This document shows positions 7,976-16,239 of a stretch of DNA of 64,000 nt, piece by piece. Both the position numbers and the translations under genes were made by a program. The notes under the pieces are model-generated. The model did not search any database. It was not told the DNA's origin and worked only from the letters and a program-made list of their open reading frames with translations. The stretch comes from Flavobacteriales bacterium (GTDB taxonomy: Bacteria; Bacteroidota; Bacteroidia; Flavobacteriales_F; PHOS-HE28), in assembly GCA_030584065.1 (NCBI GenBank), contig CP129489.1:1326640-1390639 (forward strand), in the 5' to 3' direction. Every line of letters starts with the position of its first letter. Position 1 is the first letter of the stretch.

Positions 7976-8544
7976 GCATTGCCGACCTTCGCGCCGTGGG
8001 CATCCGACTCCGCTCCCTCGCCTCCCTCATTGCCGGTCTGGCAACAGCCGGCCCGCTTCTGGCCCAGCCGGATTCCACCGCAACGGATTGGCGCTGGCAT
8101 CACTCGCCGAAGCGTGCCACCTTTTACAGCGCCGTGCTCCCGGGGGCGGGCCAGGTGTACAACCGCAAGTTCTGGAAAGTGCCGATCGTGCTGGGCGGAC
8201 TGGGTGCGAGCTACTGGTTCATCCGGGAGAACAACCGGCAGTACCAGCGCTACAAGGACGCCTACATCGCGCTGGTGGATGGAGATCCGGCCACGGTGGA
8301 CGAATTCGAGGGCCGGTTCAGCGCCCAGAGCGTGCTCAATGTGGCCGATACCTACCGGCGCTGGCGCGACCTCAGCTACATCGCGCTTGGCGCTGTGTAT
8401 GTGCTGAATATCGTCGACGCCAGCGTGGACGCCCATTTCGTGCGCTTTGATGTAGGCAGCGACCTGAGCGCCGGCCTGGGGCCCTCGCTCTCCACTGCGG
8501 CGGTGGGCGCCCCGGGCATCAGCTTCACCCTGGCCCTTCGCTGA
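7972..8544 (+). CDS. DUF5683 family protein
   Basis: This 190-residue protein is a Bacteroidota DUF5683 protein. It has a signal-like N-terminus, then HSPKRATFYSAVLPGAGQVYN, FWKVPIVLGGLGASYWFI and later YIALGAVYVLNIVDASVDAH. The glycine-rich hydrophobic stretches suggest a membrane protein. It sits between parB and dapB as in many Bacteroidota genomes; its function is unknown. The GTG start at 7972 overlaps the parB stop (GTGA), which indicates translational coupling. Confidence 0.85.
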   Translation: MSIADLRAVGIRLRSLASLIAGLATAGPLLAQPDSTATDWRWHHSPKRATFYSAVLPGAGQVYNRKFWKVPIVLGGLGASYWFIRENNRQYQRYKDAYIALVDGDPATVDEFEGRFSAQSVLNVADTYRRWRDLSYIALGAVYVLNIVDASVDAHFVRFDVGSDLSAGLGPSLSTAAVGAPGISFTLALR

Positions 8545-8595
8545 GGCGGGCGGCCGTTCACACTTGTTAAGCCCGGCCACGTGGCGGCATCCGGT

Positions 8596-8603
8596 TACCT
8601 TCG
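8596..8603 (+). promoter_or_regulatory. Bacteroidota -7 element TACCTTCG upstream of dapB
   Basis: TACCTTCG fits TAnnTTYG and ends only 5 bases before the dapB ATG at 8609. This predicts a leaderless or nearly leaderless transcript. No -33 TTTG is visible at normal spacing. Confidence 0.45.
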
Positions 8604-8608
8604 GCGCC

Positions 8609-9349
8609 ATGCGTATCGCCCTCTACGGGTACGGACGGATGGGCAAAGCCATCGAACAGGCCGCAGTCGCGCGCGGACATGAGGTGGTGTTGCGGGTAGG
8701 CAGTGCGAACCGAGGCACACCTCCCCGGGGGGCGGAAGCCGCCATCGAATTCAGCAAGCCTGACCAGGCACTGGCCAACATGCGGCTCTGCTTGGAGATG
8801 GGCATGCCCGTGGTGGTGGGCACCACGGGGTGGTACGACAAGCTGCCCGAGGTACGCGCCTTGGTGGAGCAGTACCAAGGGGCGCTGCTCTGGGCCAGCA
8901 ATTTCAGCCCTGGCGTGAACCTGTTCTTCCGCGTGAACCGGCAGTTGGCCGCACTCATGGACCGGCAGCCGGACTATGCCGTGCGCATCGATGAGGTGCA
9001 TCATGCCCACAAGCTGGACGCACCGAGCGGGACCGCCATCTCCCTCGCCCATGACATCGACCTGCGCATGCAGCGCTATGCGGGATGGGAGCCGTCCGAA
9101 CCGGACCTGCATCAAACGCAGGTCGCCCACCGTTCCGGCCCGACGCCGGTACCGATCTCCAGCGAGCGCATCGGCGAGGTCACGGGGAAGCACAGCGTCA
9201 CCTGGGCTGGAGCCAACGACCGCATCACCATCACCCACGAAGCCTTCAACCGGAACGGATTCGCACTCGGTGCCGTGATCGCCGCGGAATGGCTCCGGGG
9301 CCGACAGGGCCTGTTCACGATGGACGACGTGCTCGACATGAATCCATGA
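8609..9349 (+). CDS. dapB: 4-hydroxy-tetrahydrodipicolinate reductase
   Basis: This 246-residue enzyme reduces 4-hydroxy-tetrahydrodipicolinate with NAD(P)H in lysine and diaminopimelate synthesis. The dinucleotide-binding GYGRMGKAIEQ is at about residues 7-17, VVGTTGWYDKLPE is in the middle, and the catalytic His and Lys lie in EVHHAHKLDAPSGTA. The C-terminus has the family HEAFNRNGFALGAV motif. The ATG at 8609 matches the family start. lepB follows after 33 bases, as in many Bacteroidota. Confidence 0.96.
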   Translation: MRIALYGYGRMGKAIEQAAVARGHEVVLRVGSANRGTPPRGAEAAIEFSKPDQALANMRLCLEMGMPVVVGTTGWYDKLPEVRALVEQYQGALLWASNFSPGVNLFFRVNRQLAALMDRQPDYAVRIDEVHHAHKLDAPSGTAISLAHDIDLRMQRYAGWEPSEPDLHQTQVAHRSGPTPVPISSERIGEVTGKHSVTWAGANDRITITHEAFNRNGFALGAVIAAEWLRGRQGLFTMDDVLDMNP

Positions 9350-9382
9350 CCGGATGGTCTTGGTCGAACCCGTGGTTCGGCC

Positions 9383-11005
9383 ATGCAGCAGCGCCATCAG
9401 CCACCAACCACCCTTCAATCCTCAGCCTTGGTTCCCTACCTCTTCCTCTTCGCCTATCTCGCCGTGCTCATGGCCAGCCTCTGGAAGCTCTTCCAGAAGG
9501 CCGGCAAGCCTGCATGGGCCGGCTTCGTCCCAGGCTACAACCTCCTGGTCTGGCTGCGGATCACCGGCAAGCCCTGGTGGTGGATCGTGCTCTTCCTGGT
9601 GCCCGGGGTGAACCTGCTCATGTTCATCATCATGAACGTGAACATCTCCATCGTGCTGGGACGAAGGGACTTCAAGGAGCACCTGCTGATGACCTTCCTG
9701 CCCTGGTGGAAAGTGCCCGAGACGGTGTTCGCGAAGAACACCTATGTGGGCCCCATCCCCGTGGAGCAGCGCAAGCGTACGCGCCTCGGGCAATGGGGCG
9801 ATGCGATCCTCTTCGCGGTGATCGTCGCCACGGTGTTCCGCACCTACACCTTCGAGGCGTTCACCATCCCGACGCCCTCCATGGAGAAGAGCCTGCTCGT
9901 GGGGGACTACCTCTTCGTGAGCAAGCTGAGCTACGGGCCGCGCATGCCCATGACGCCCATCACCTTCCCCTTCACGCACCACACCATGCCGCTCACCGCG
10001 AGCACGCCCTCCTTCGTCACCTGGTTCTCGCAGCCGTACCGCAGGCTGCCCGGATTCGGTGACCCGGAGCGCGGCGATGCCGTGGTCTTCAACTTCCCCG
10101 AGGGGGATACGGTGGTAGCGAACTTCCAGAACCAGAGCTACTACCAGATGGTACGCGACCTGGGCCGCGACAAGGTGTCGAACCCGGCCTTCACCCAGCT
10201 GAACCGCGTGAACGGCCAGGTGATGCCCGTTCCCATGGGCAAGCTCCTGGTGAGACCGCTCGACAAGCGCGAGAACTACATCAAGCGCTGCGTGGCCGTT
10301 GCAGGCGACACGCTCGAGGTGAGGCATGGGCACGTGTACGTGAACGGCGTGCCGGAGCAGTTCCCTGCCATGGCACAGCTCGGTTATGAAGGTGCGCTGA
10401 AGGTGGACCTTACCGGTAGCAATCCGAATGTGGAGCGGACCCTGGCCATGCTGCGGTCGCGCTACGACGTCTCGCTCTCCGACATCGGCGGCGGCGATGC
10501 GCCCGGCACCGTGAACGTGGCGCTCACGAAGCATCAGGCCGAGGCGCTGAACAAGGGCAACGCCTTCTTCGGGCCACTCGTGCCGCAGGATCACCCGAAG
10601 GGTTGGGACCGGCCCGCCGGCAAGCTGCCCATCTTCCCGAACAATGCCGGCTTCGATTGGACGGAGGACAACTTCGGCCCGATCTGGATCCCGAAGAAAG
10701 GCGCCACCGTGCAGCTCACCTTGGAGAACCTGCCGCTCTTCCGCCGCGTGATCGATGTCTACGAAGGGCATGACCTGGAGGTGGCGGGCGATCGGATCCT
10801 GATCGATGGACAGCCCGCCACGAGCTACACCTTCTCCCAGAACTACTACTGGATGATGGGCGACAACCGGCACCGCTCACAGGACAGCCGATTCTGGGGC
10901 TACGTCCCCCACGACCATGTGGTGGGGAAAGCCGTCCTCGTCTGGTTCACCAAGGACCCAGAGACGGGCATCCGCTGGAAGCGCCTCTTCACGCTGGTTG
11001 ACTGA
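9383..11005 (+). CDS. lepB: Signal peptidase I with N-terminal membrane domain
   Basis: This 540-residue protein is the long Bacteroidota type of LepB. An N-terminal hydrophobic domain of about 100 residues (DUF5684-like, with GFVPGYNLLVWL) precedes the peptidase S26 domain. The catalytic Ser is S166 in TPTPSMEKS, and the catalytic Lys is in RENYIKRCVAVAGD. The C-terminal box YYWMMGDNRHRSQDSRFWG is present. It removes signal peptides at the periplasmic side of the inner membrane. A TTG at 9428 is a possible later start. A second, shorter signal peptidase follows after 18 bases. Confidence 0.93.
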   Translation: MQQRHQPPTTLQSSALVPYLFLFAYLAVLMASLWKLFQKAGKPAWAGFVPGYNLLVWLRITGKPWWWIVLFLVPGVNLLMFIIMNVNISIVLGRRDFKEHLLMTFLPWWKVPETVFAKNTYVGPIPVEQRKRTRLGQWGDAILFAVIVATVFRTYTFEAFTIPTPSMEKSLLVGDYLFVSKLSYGPRMPMTPITFPFTHHTMPLTASTPSFVTWFSQPYRRLPGFGDPERGDAVVFNFPEGDTVVANFQNQSYYQMVRDLGRDKVSNPAFTQLNRVNGQVMPVPMGKLLVRPLDKRENYIKRCVAVAGDTLEVRHGHVYVNGVPEQFPAMAQLGYEGALKVDLTGSNPNVERTLAMLRSRYDVSLSDIGGGDAPGTVNVALTKHQAEALNKGNAFFGPLVPQDHPKGWDRPAGKLPIFPNNAGFDWTEDNFGPIWIPKKGATVQLTLENLPLFRRVIDVYEGHDLEVAGDRILIDGQPATSYTFSQNYYWMMGDNRHRSQDSRFWGYVPHDHVVGKAVLVWFTKDPETGIRWKRLFTLVD

Positions 11006-11023
11006 CCCTCTGCGGCCTGGAGG

Positions 11024-11935
11024 ATGCCCGCATCCGGAGCGCACCGCCCCTTGGCCGCTCGCCTCGCCCGGAACAGTTGGCTGCAGGCCTTCTTCCTTGC
11101 GGCGGCGGCGCTGTTGCTCCTGCGCGCCTTCGTCATCCAATTCGTAACGGTGCAGAGCACCAGCATGTTCGCGACCTTGAAGCCCGGGGACCTGCTGCTG
11201 GTGGAGCGATGGCCCGTATGGACGGGGCTGAAGCGGGGTGATGCGGTGGTGTTCAGGGACCCGCTGAAGGACCGCGCTCCGATGCTGCGCAGGCCCTTGC
11301 TGGTGAAGCGCCTGGTGGCGCTGCCCGGGGACACCGTGGAGATCCGGCGCGGGACCCTCTACGTGAATGGCACGAGGCCGGATGAGCCCGACGGCCTCAC
11401 CTTCAGCCATCTGGTGCGCATGCGGAAGGGCGCCGACCCCGAGACCATGCTGCAGCGCCATGGATTGCCGGTTGAGTTGTTGCGGCCCGGTGCGCTGGTG
11501 CAGGAACTGCCGCTCAACGAGGCCTTAGCGCGGTTGCTGGAGGCCGACTCCGATGTGGTCTCGGTGGCCCCCATGCGCCTGGCCTCCGGCGCGCGCCCGC
11601 AGATCTTCCCCTACAGCCCGCGATATGCTTGGAATGGCGATGATTTCGGTCCCTTGGCCGTACCGCGCTCCGGCGATACCCTGCTCATCGATGCGGACAA
11701 CCTGCCGCTCTACGACCGGCTGATCAGCATCTACGAGGGCCACCGGATCGGCAATTCCGGCAATCTGCTGCTCCTGGATGGCCTGCCCATGGAGCGGTAC
11801 GTCGTGGAGCAGGACTACGGCTTCGTGCTCGGCGACAGCCGCCACTTCAGCGCCGACTCCCGGTACTGGGGCTTCCTGCCGCTGGACCACATCGCGGGCC
11901 GTTGCGGCCCGGTGCTGCTGAGCAAAGGCGATTGA
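11024..11935 (+). CDS. Second, divergent signal peptidase I (S26)
   Basis: This 303-residue protein is a second S26 peptidase in tandem with lepB. It has one N-terminal membrane segment (FFLAAAALLLLRAFVIQFV), the catalytic Ser47 in VQSTSMFAT, the catalytic Lys in LLVKRLVALPGDTVEI, and the C-terminal FVLGDSRHFSADSRYWG box. Both catalytic residues are intact, so it is likely active, perhaps with a different substrate range. It lacks the N-terminal multi-span domain of the first copy. It arose by an old duplication, since only the motif regions remain similar. Confidence 0.88.
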   Translation: MPASGAHRPLAARLARNSWLQAFFLAAAALLLLRAFVIQFVTVQSTSMFATLKPGDLLLVERWPVWTGLKRGDAVVFRDPLKDRAPMLRRPLLVKRLVALPGDTVEIRRGTLYVNGTRPDEPDGLTFSHLVRMRKGADPETMLQRHGLPVELLRPGALVQELPLNEALARLLEADSDVVSVAPMRLASGARPQIFPYSPRYAWNGDDFGPLAVPRSGDTLLIDADNLPLYDRLISIYEGHRIGNSGNLLLLDGLPMERYVVEQDYGFVLGDSRHFSADSRYWGFLPLDHIAGRCGPVLLSKGD

Positions 11936-11968
11936 CCGGGCGGCCGCGGTGCCGCCCACGCATCAGGG

Positions 11969-11976
11969 TATTTTCG
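11969..11976 (+). promoter_or_regulatory. Bacteroidota -7 element TATTTTCG
   Basis: TATTTTCG fits TAnnTTYG and ends 6 bases before the ATG at 11983, so the transcript would be nearly leaderless. Confidence 0.4.
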
Positions 11977-11982
11977 CGCACC

Positions 11983-12489
11983 ATGGCCGAGTTCCCATCC
12001 TATCTCATCGTGCCGCTCATCATCGCGCTCGCGGGCTGCCAGCAACAACCCACAGCCCATGGCGATCTCTGCCAGCGCACGTTCACCCCCTACATCAACC
12101 TGGTTAGCGGACAGGTGCGGACGGTGCACAACGCGGGCTACCTGGAGGCCATGGACCACTACGGCCGGCAGGAATACGATGCAGCGGAGCGGATGCTCGT
12201 CGAATACGTGAGCGGAAAGGCGCCCATGAAGAGCGCCTACCTCTACCTGGCGGTCTGCCAGCTGGCCATCGGCAAGCCGTACGATGCCGAACTGTCCATC
12301 GACCGGCTCGAGAGCAGCAACCTGAAGGATTTCAAGGACCCCTGCGAATGGTACACGGTGCTGAGCTGGCTCTGCAGCGATCAGCTTGACCGCGCGCGGG
12401 AAGGGGCGCGCCGGATCGCGGATGCTCCCCGGCACTCCTACAAGACCCAGGCCGCCGACCTGGTTAAAGCCCTGGAGGCAGGCCGATGA
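11983..12489 (+). CDS. Lipoprotein with TPR-like helices
   Basis: This 168-residue protein has a lipoprotein signal with the lipobox LAGC at residues 16-19. The mature part is helical and looks like two or three degenerate TPR units (AMDHYGRQEYDAAERMLVEY, AYLYLAVCQLAIGKPYDAEL, VLSWLCSDQLDRAREGAR). No specific family is recognised. The ATG at 11983 is preferred because it gives the signal sequence and follows a promoter-like element. It overlaps the NUDIX gene start by 4 bases. Confidence 0.7.
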   Translation: MAEFPSYLIVPLIIALAGCQQQPTAHGDLCQRTFTPYINLVSGQVRTVHNAGYLEAMDHYGRQEYDAAERMLVEYVSGKAPMKSAYLYLAVCQLAIGKPYDAELSIDRLESSNLKDFKDPCEWYTVLSWLCSDQLDRAREGARRIADAPRHSYKTQAADLVKALEAGR

Positions 12490-13118
12490 ACCTCGTGGGC
12501 ATCGCCGACCGGCTGCGCCTGCGCCTGCAGGGCGGGCTGCCCGGGCACGATGCCTTCCTCGAACTCTCCGGGTACAGGCGTCCCGATCTGGAAGCGGCCA
12601 TGCGCGCAGCACCGCCACCCCGGGAGAGCGCGGTGCTCGCCCTGCTGTACCCACGGCACGGCATGGCGCATACGGTTCTCATGCAACGGCCCACCTACGC
12701 CGGCGTACACAGCGGGCAGGTATCCTTCCCGGGCGGCCGCAGGGAGCCGCAGGACGACTCGCTCGAAGCAACGGCGCTCCGCGAGTTCACCGAAGAGACC
12801 GGCGCCCCGGTGACCGGCGTGCAGCTCATCGGGGCCCTGTCGCCGATCTACATCCCGCCGAGCCGATCGCTGGTCACTCCCTTCGTGGCCGTCGCCGATC
12901 GGATCGGCCCGTTCGCGCCCGATGCACGCGAGGTCGCGGAATTGATCGAGGTGCCCCTTGCCGACCTGCTGCGCGAAGACATCCTGAAGCGGCGCGAGCA
13001 GCACATCGCGATGCTGGGGCGTACGGCGGAAACGCCTTACTTCGACGTGAAGGGCCGCGTGGTGTGGGGCGCAACGGCCATGATGCTGGCCGAGCTACGC
13101 GAGCTCCTGCGCCAATGA
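12486..13118 (+). CDS. NUDIX hydrolase, CoA pyrophosphatase type
   Basis: This 210-residue protein carries the NUDIX box as GGRREPQDDSLEATALREFT followed by EETGAP. The preceding VLMQRPTYAGVHSGQVSFPG is the extra signature of the CoA pyrophosphatase (NudL/UPF0035) group. It would hydrolyse CoA or related nucleotides to 4'-phosphopantetheine and 3',5'-ADP. Its ATG overlaps the lipoprotein stop (ATGA), and its 3' end overlaps the convergent cyclase gene by 24 bases. Confidence 0.9.
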   Translation: MNLVGIADRLRLRLQGGLPGHDAFLELSGYRRPDLEAAMRAAPPPRESAVLALLYPRHGMAHTVLMQRPTYAGVHSGQVSFPGGRREPQDDSLEATALREFTEETGAPVTGVQLIGALSPIYIPPSRSLVTPFVAVADRIGPFAPDAREVAELIEVPLADLLREDILKRREQHIAMLGRTAETPYFDVKGRVVWGATAMMLAELRELLRQ

Positions 13119-16100
13119 GACGCAACAGAGCCTGAGCAGGCGCTCATTGGGCCGCGTACCCTCTGCATTCGCACTGAACTCAGGCTTGATGCGCTTGACG
13201 AAGTACATGTCGATGGCGCCCTTGTTCTTCGCCTCGACCTGGCCGCGGTGCACGCATTCGAAATGATCCTTCACAAGGCGGTAGGTGGCACCGCTGATGT
13301 TCACCTCGCCCACTTCGCCGCTGCTCTCCATGCGGCTGGCGGTGTTCACCGTATCGCCCCAGATGTCGTAGGCGAACTTGCGTTTGCCCACCACTCCCGC
13401 CACCACCGGGCCCGAGTGCACACCGATGCGCAGGGCCCATGGCTCCTTGCCGGCGCTGCGGTGCTCCTTCTGCCAGCGGCTCATGAGCTCGCGCACCTCC
13501 AGTGCGGCGAGCACGCACCGGTGAGCGTGCCAAGCATCGCCTGTGGGCACGCCGGCGGCGCACATGTAGCTGTCGCCGATGGTCTTGATCTTCTCGATCC
13601 CGTACCGGCCCACGATCTCATCGAACTGGACGAAGCAGTCGTCCAGTTCGCTCACGAGTTCCTCGGGCGTCATCTTCTCCGCCACACGGGTGAATCCCTT
13701 CATGTCCGTGAACACCACCGTGACCTCGTCATGCCGCCGCGCGGTGGCCTTCCCCTTCTCCTTCAGCTCCTCGCTGATCTCCTTGGGCAGGATGTTCAGC
13801 AGCAGGTCCTCGATGCGTTCCTTCTGCCCCTCGATCTCCTTGCTCTGGGCCACCACCTCTGCGGTGCGCTCCTCCACTTTCTTCTCCAGCACAAGGTTGC
13901 GCAGGCGCAGCTGCCGCTCCCGCACCTTGATGTAGCTGAACAGCGACGCACCGATGAAGATGGCCAGGGCCGAATAGAACCACCAGCTGCGGTACCAAGG
14001 GGGGTGGATGGTGAAGCTCAGCTCGGCAGGCGGTTCGCTCCAGAGGCCGCTGCGGTCCATGGCCTTCACCTTGAAGGTGTAAGTGCCGGGCGGCAGTGCA
14101 GGATAGGCCGCTTCGGTGCTGGAGGTGATGGGCTGCCAGTCGTCCTCCAGGCCATCGAGGAGGTACATGTAGCGCACCGCGCCTGGATCGCTCAGGGCCA
14201 CGCAGCCGTACCTGAGCCTGATGCTCCGCTCGTCGTGGCTGAGGCTTGACCGGCCTTCAAGGGGCCGCTCCTCAAGGTTCACGGTCCAGCCCCTGATGGT
14301 GACCAGAGGAGCCACGGTCCGTTCAGCTTCGCGCTCGTCGCCCACCCGTGTGGCACCGTTCACCGTGCCGAAGAGCACGCCGCCGCCCCTTAGGGCACAG
14401 ACGGCATTCGGCTTCACTTCGATGCCGGTGAAGCCCGCTCGCTCGGTGAAGGCGATGAAGCCCTCCTGCTTGTGCCGCCATTTGTTAAGGCCCTTGGTGG
14501 TGCCGATCCAGATGTGCCCCTGCTCGTCGGTGGCCAGCGCCTTGATCGCATTGCTCAGGAGCCCCTGTTCCGCGGTGAATCGCTGCTGTTCCTTCCCGTC
14601 CTTCAGCACGATGATGCCCTGCCCCTCGGTGCCCACCCAGATGCGGCCTTCCTGATCCTGCGTGAAGCACGATGCGGCGAAGGAGCGGCCGAGGTCGATC
14701 CGCGTGGCCTTCCCGTTGTCGATCCGGGTGACGCCGTTGGTGGTGCTGCCCACCCAGATCGTTCCGTCCCGATCGCGGAAGATGGCATTGATGTGATTGC
14801 CGGCCAGCCCATCCTCCGTCCTGTACGGCGTGGGCACAGTACCGCCGCCAGGGAGGTAGCGCCAGAGTCCATTGACGCCACCCACCCACAGTTCGCCCGG
14901 TTGGCCAACCTCCAAGGCCGTCACACGCAGGTCCGCGAGGCTCCCGGAGACCTCCAGTGCCTCCTGCGCCTTGCCTGAGCGCGGGTCAAAGCGCAGCAGC
15001 CCCCCGTTCTCGGTGCCCACCCATACGTAGCCTTTGTCGTCCTCGCGCAGGCAGCGGACGAAGTTGCTGGTGAGCTGGCCCTTCTGCGAGGTGACCTGCT
15101 CCACGAGCCGCCCCGTCACGTCGAGCACAACGATGCCTGCATTGGTGCCGAACCAGGTGCGCTGATGGCGATCCTCCAGCACGGCGAAGACCTTGGGATC
15201 GCTGAGGCCCTCGGACTCCCCGTAGGAGATGAACCGGTCGCCCTTGAAGATGTCCAGTCCGCTCTCGTTGGTTCCGATGAGCAGGTTGCCCTCCCGGTCG
15301 CGCACCAGGCAGCGCACGAAGCGCCCGTGCAGCCCATTGTCCGGCCCGAAGCTGCGAACACCGTCGCTGGTCACGCAGGAGGCCCCACCATCGGTGGTGC
15401 CGATCCAGACCTGCCCCTCCCCGTCCTCTCCGAAGCAGTAGATGGTGTTGCTCCTCAGGCCGGTCAGGATATCGAAGCGGTCGCAGCGGCCATCCATGCT
15501 GCAGCGGTAGGCCCCGCCCCCCTGGGTGCCCACCCAGACGCGTCCTTTGCCATCGACGAAGATCGCCGTGCGCCGGAACACATCGGGGATGCCCGCCAGG
15601 TTCAGCTCGGCGATACGGTCCCCCGCCAGTGCCTGCATGCCGCTGCCGTCGGAGACCAGCGCGACCCGCCCATCGGGCAGTGCCGCGATGGAAAGGATGC
15701 GGTCCTGGAGACCCGACTCCGCACCGATGCGACGGGCATTGAGCGTCCCATCCTCCGCCGGGGTGCCCGTGATGCGCCAGAGCCCTGAGCCCATGGTGGC
15801 TACCAGGATGGATCCGTCCTTCTCCTGCACCCATGCCGTGATGGCGCTGGAGATCCCGCTGCCGAGGGTGCAGGAACGGAACGCACGCCCCTTGCTCCAT
15901 GTGATGCCGCCGTCCAGATGGCCCGCCCAGATCCCTCCATCGCGATCGACCAGCAGGGAGAACACGCCGCCCGGCGCGGTGCCATCCGCCGTGCCGTGGC
16001 TCACCACGCTCATGCCATCATAGCTGGCAAGGCCCACCTCGGTGCCGACCCAGATGATGCCATCGGGGCTCTGGGCCGCGCAGTACACCTTGGCGGCGGG

Positions 16101-16232
16101 CAGGCCCTGCTGGTTGGAGATGTTCTCGAAGAAATAGCGCTGCCCGAAGCACGCCCCGGCCATGAGCACCGCCAGGAAGGCGGCATGCAGCCTTGCCAGC
16201 GCTTGCCGGATCGGGCGACGGAATGGTGTCAT
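13095..16232 (-). CDS. Beta-propeller receptor adenylate cyclase
   Basis: This 1045-residue protein has a signal peptide and about fourteen two-component-regulator propeller repeats (recurring IWVGT motifs, residues 40-630). A Y_Y_Y domain follows (SDPGAVRYMYLLDGLEDDW, then LPPGTYTFKVKAMD), then one membrane helix (WWFYSALAIFIGASLFSYI), a coiled coil, and a class III nucleotide cyclase domain at the C-terminus. The cyclase keeps both metal Asp residues (FTDMKGFT, TIGDSYM), the Lys and Asp typical of ATP selectivity (EKIKTIGD, YDIWGDTVN) and the Asn/Arg of NTASRMES, so it should make cAMP. In most relatives the propeller drives a histidine kinase instead. It lies 7 bases after the pseudo-caspase gene and was probably co-transcribed with it. 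Confidence 0.88.
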   Translation of the reverse strand: MTPFRRPIRQALARLHAAFLAVLMAGACFGQRYFFENISNQQGLPAAKVYCAAQSPDGIIWVGTEVGLASYDGMSVVSHGTADGTAPGGVFSLLVDRDGGIWAGHLDGGITWSKGRAFRSCTLGSGISSAITAWVQEKDGSILVATMGSGLWRITGTPAEDGTLNARRIGAESGLQDRILSIAALPDGRVALVSDGSGMQALAGDRIAELNLAGIPDVFRRTAIFVDGKGRVWVGTQGGGAYRCSMDGRCDRFDILTGLRSNTIYCFGEDGEGQVWIGTTDGGASCVTSDGVRSFGPDNGLHGRFVRCLVRDREGNLLIGTNESGLDIFKGDRFISYGESEGLSDPKVFAVLEDRHQRTWFGTNAGIVVLDVTGRLVEQVTSQKGQLTSNFVRCLREDDKGYVWVGTENGGLLRFDPRSGKAQEALEVSGSLADLRVTALEVGQPGELWVGGVNGLWRYLPGGGTVPTPYRTEDGLAGNHINAIFRDRDGTIWVGSTTNGVTRIDNGKATRIDLGRSFAASCFTQDQEGRIWVGTEGQGIIVLKDGKEQQRFTAEQGLLSNAIKALATDEQGHIWIGTTKGLNKWRHKQEGFIAFTERAGFTGIEVKPNAVCALRGGGVLFGTVNGATRVGDEREAERTVAPLVTIRGWTVNLEERPLEGRSSLSHDERSIRLRYGCVALSDPGAVRYMYLLDGLEDDWQPITSSTEAAYPALPPGTYTFKVKAMDRSGLWSEPPAELSFTIHPPWYRSWWFYSALAIFIGASLFSYIKVRERQLRLRNLVLEKKVEERTAEVVAQSKEIEGQKERIEDLLLNILPKEISEELKEKGKATARRHDEVTVVFTDMKGFTRVAEKMTPEELVSELDDCFVQFDEIVGRYGIEKIKTIGDSYMCAAGVPTGDAWHAHRCVLAALEVRELMSRWQKEHRSAGKEPWALRIGVHSGPVVAGVVGKRKFAYDIWGDTVNTASRMESSGEVGEVNISGATYRLVKDHFECVHRGQVEAKNKGAIDMYFVKRIKPEFSANAEGTRPNERLLRLCCVSLAQELA

Positions 16233-16239
16233 GGGGGCG

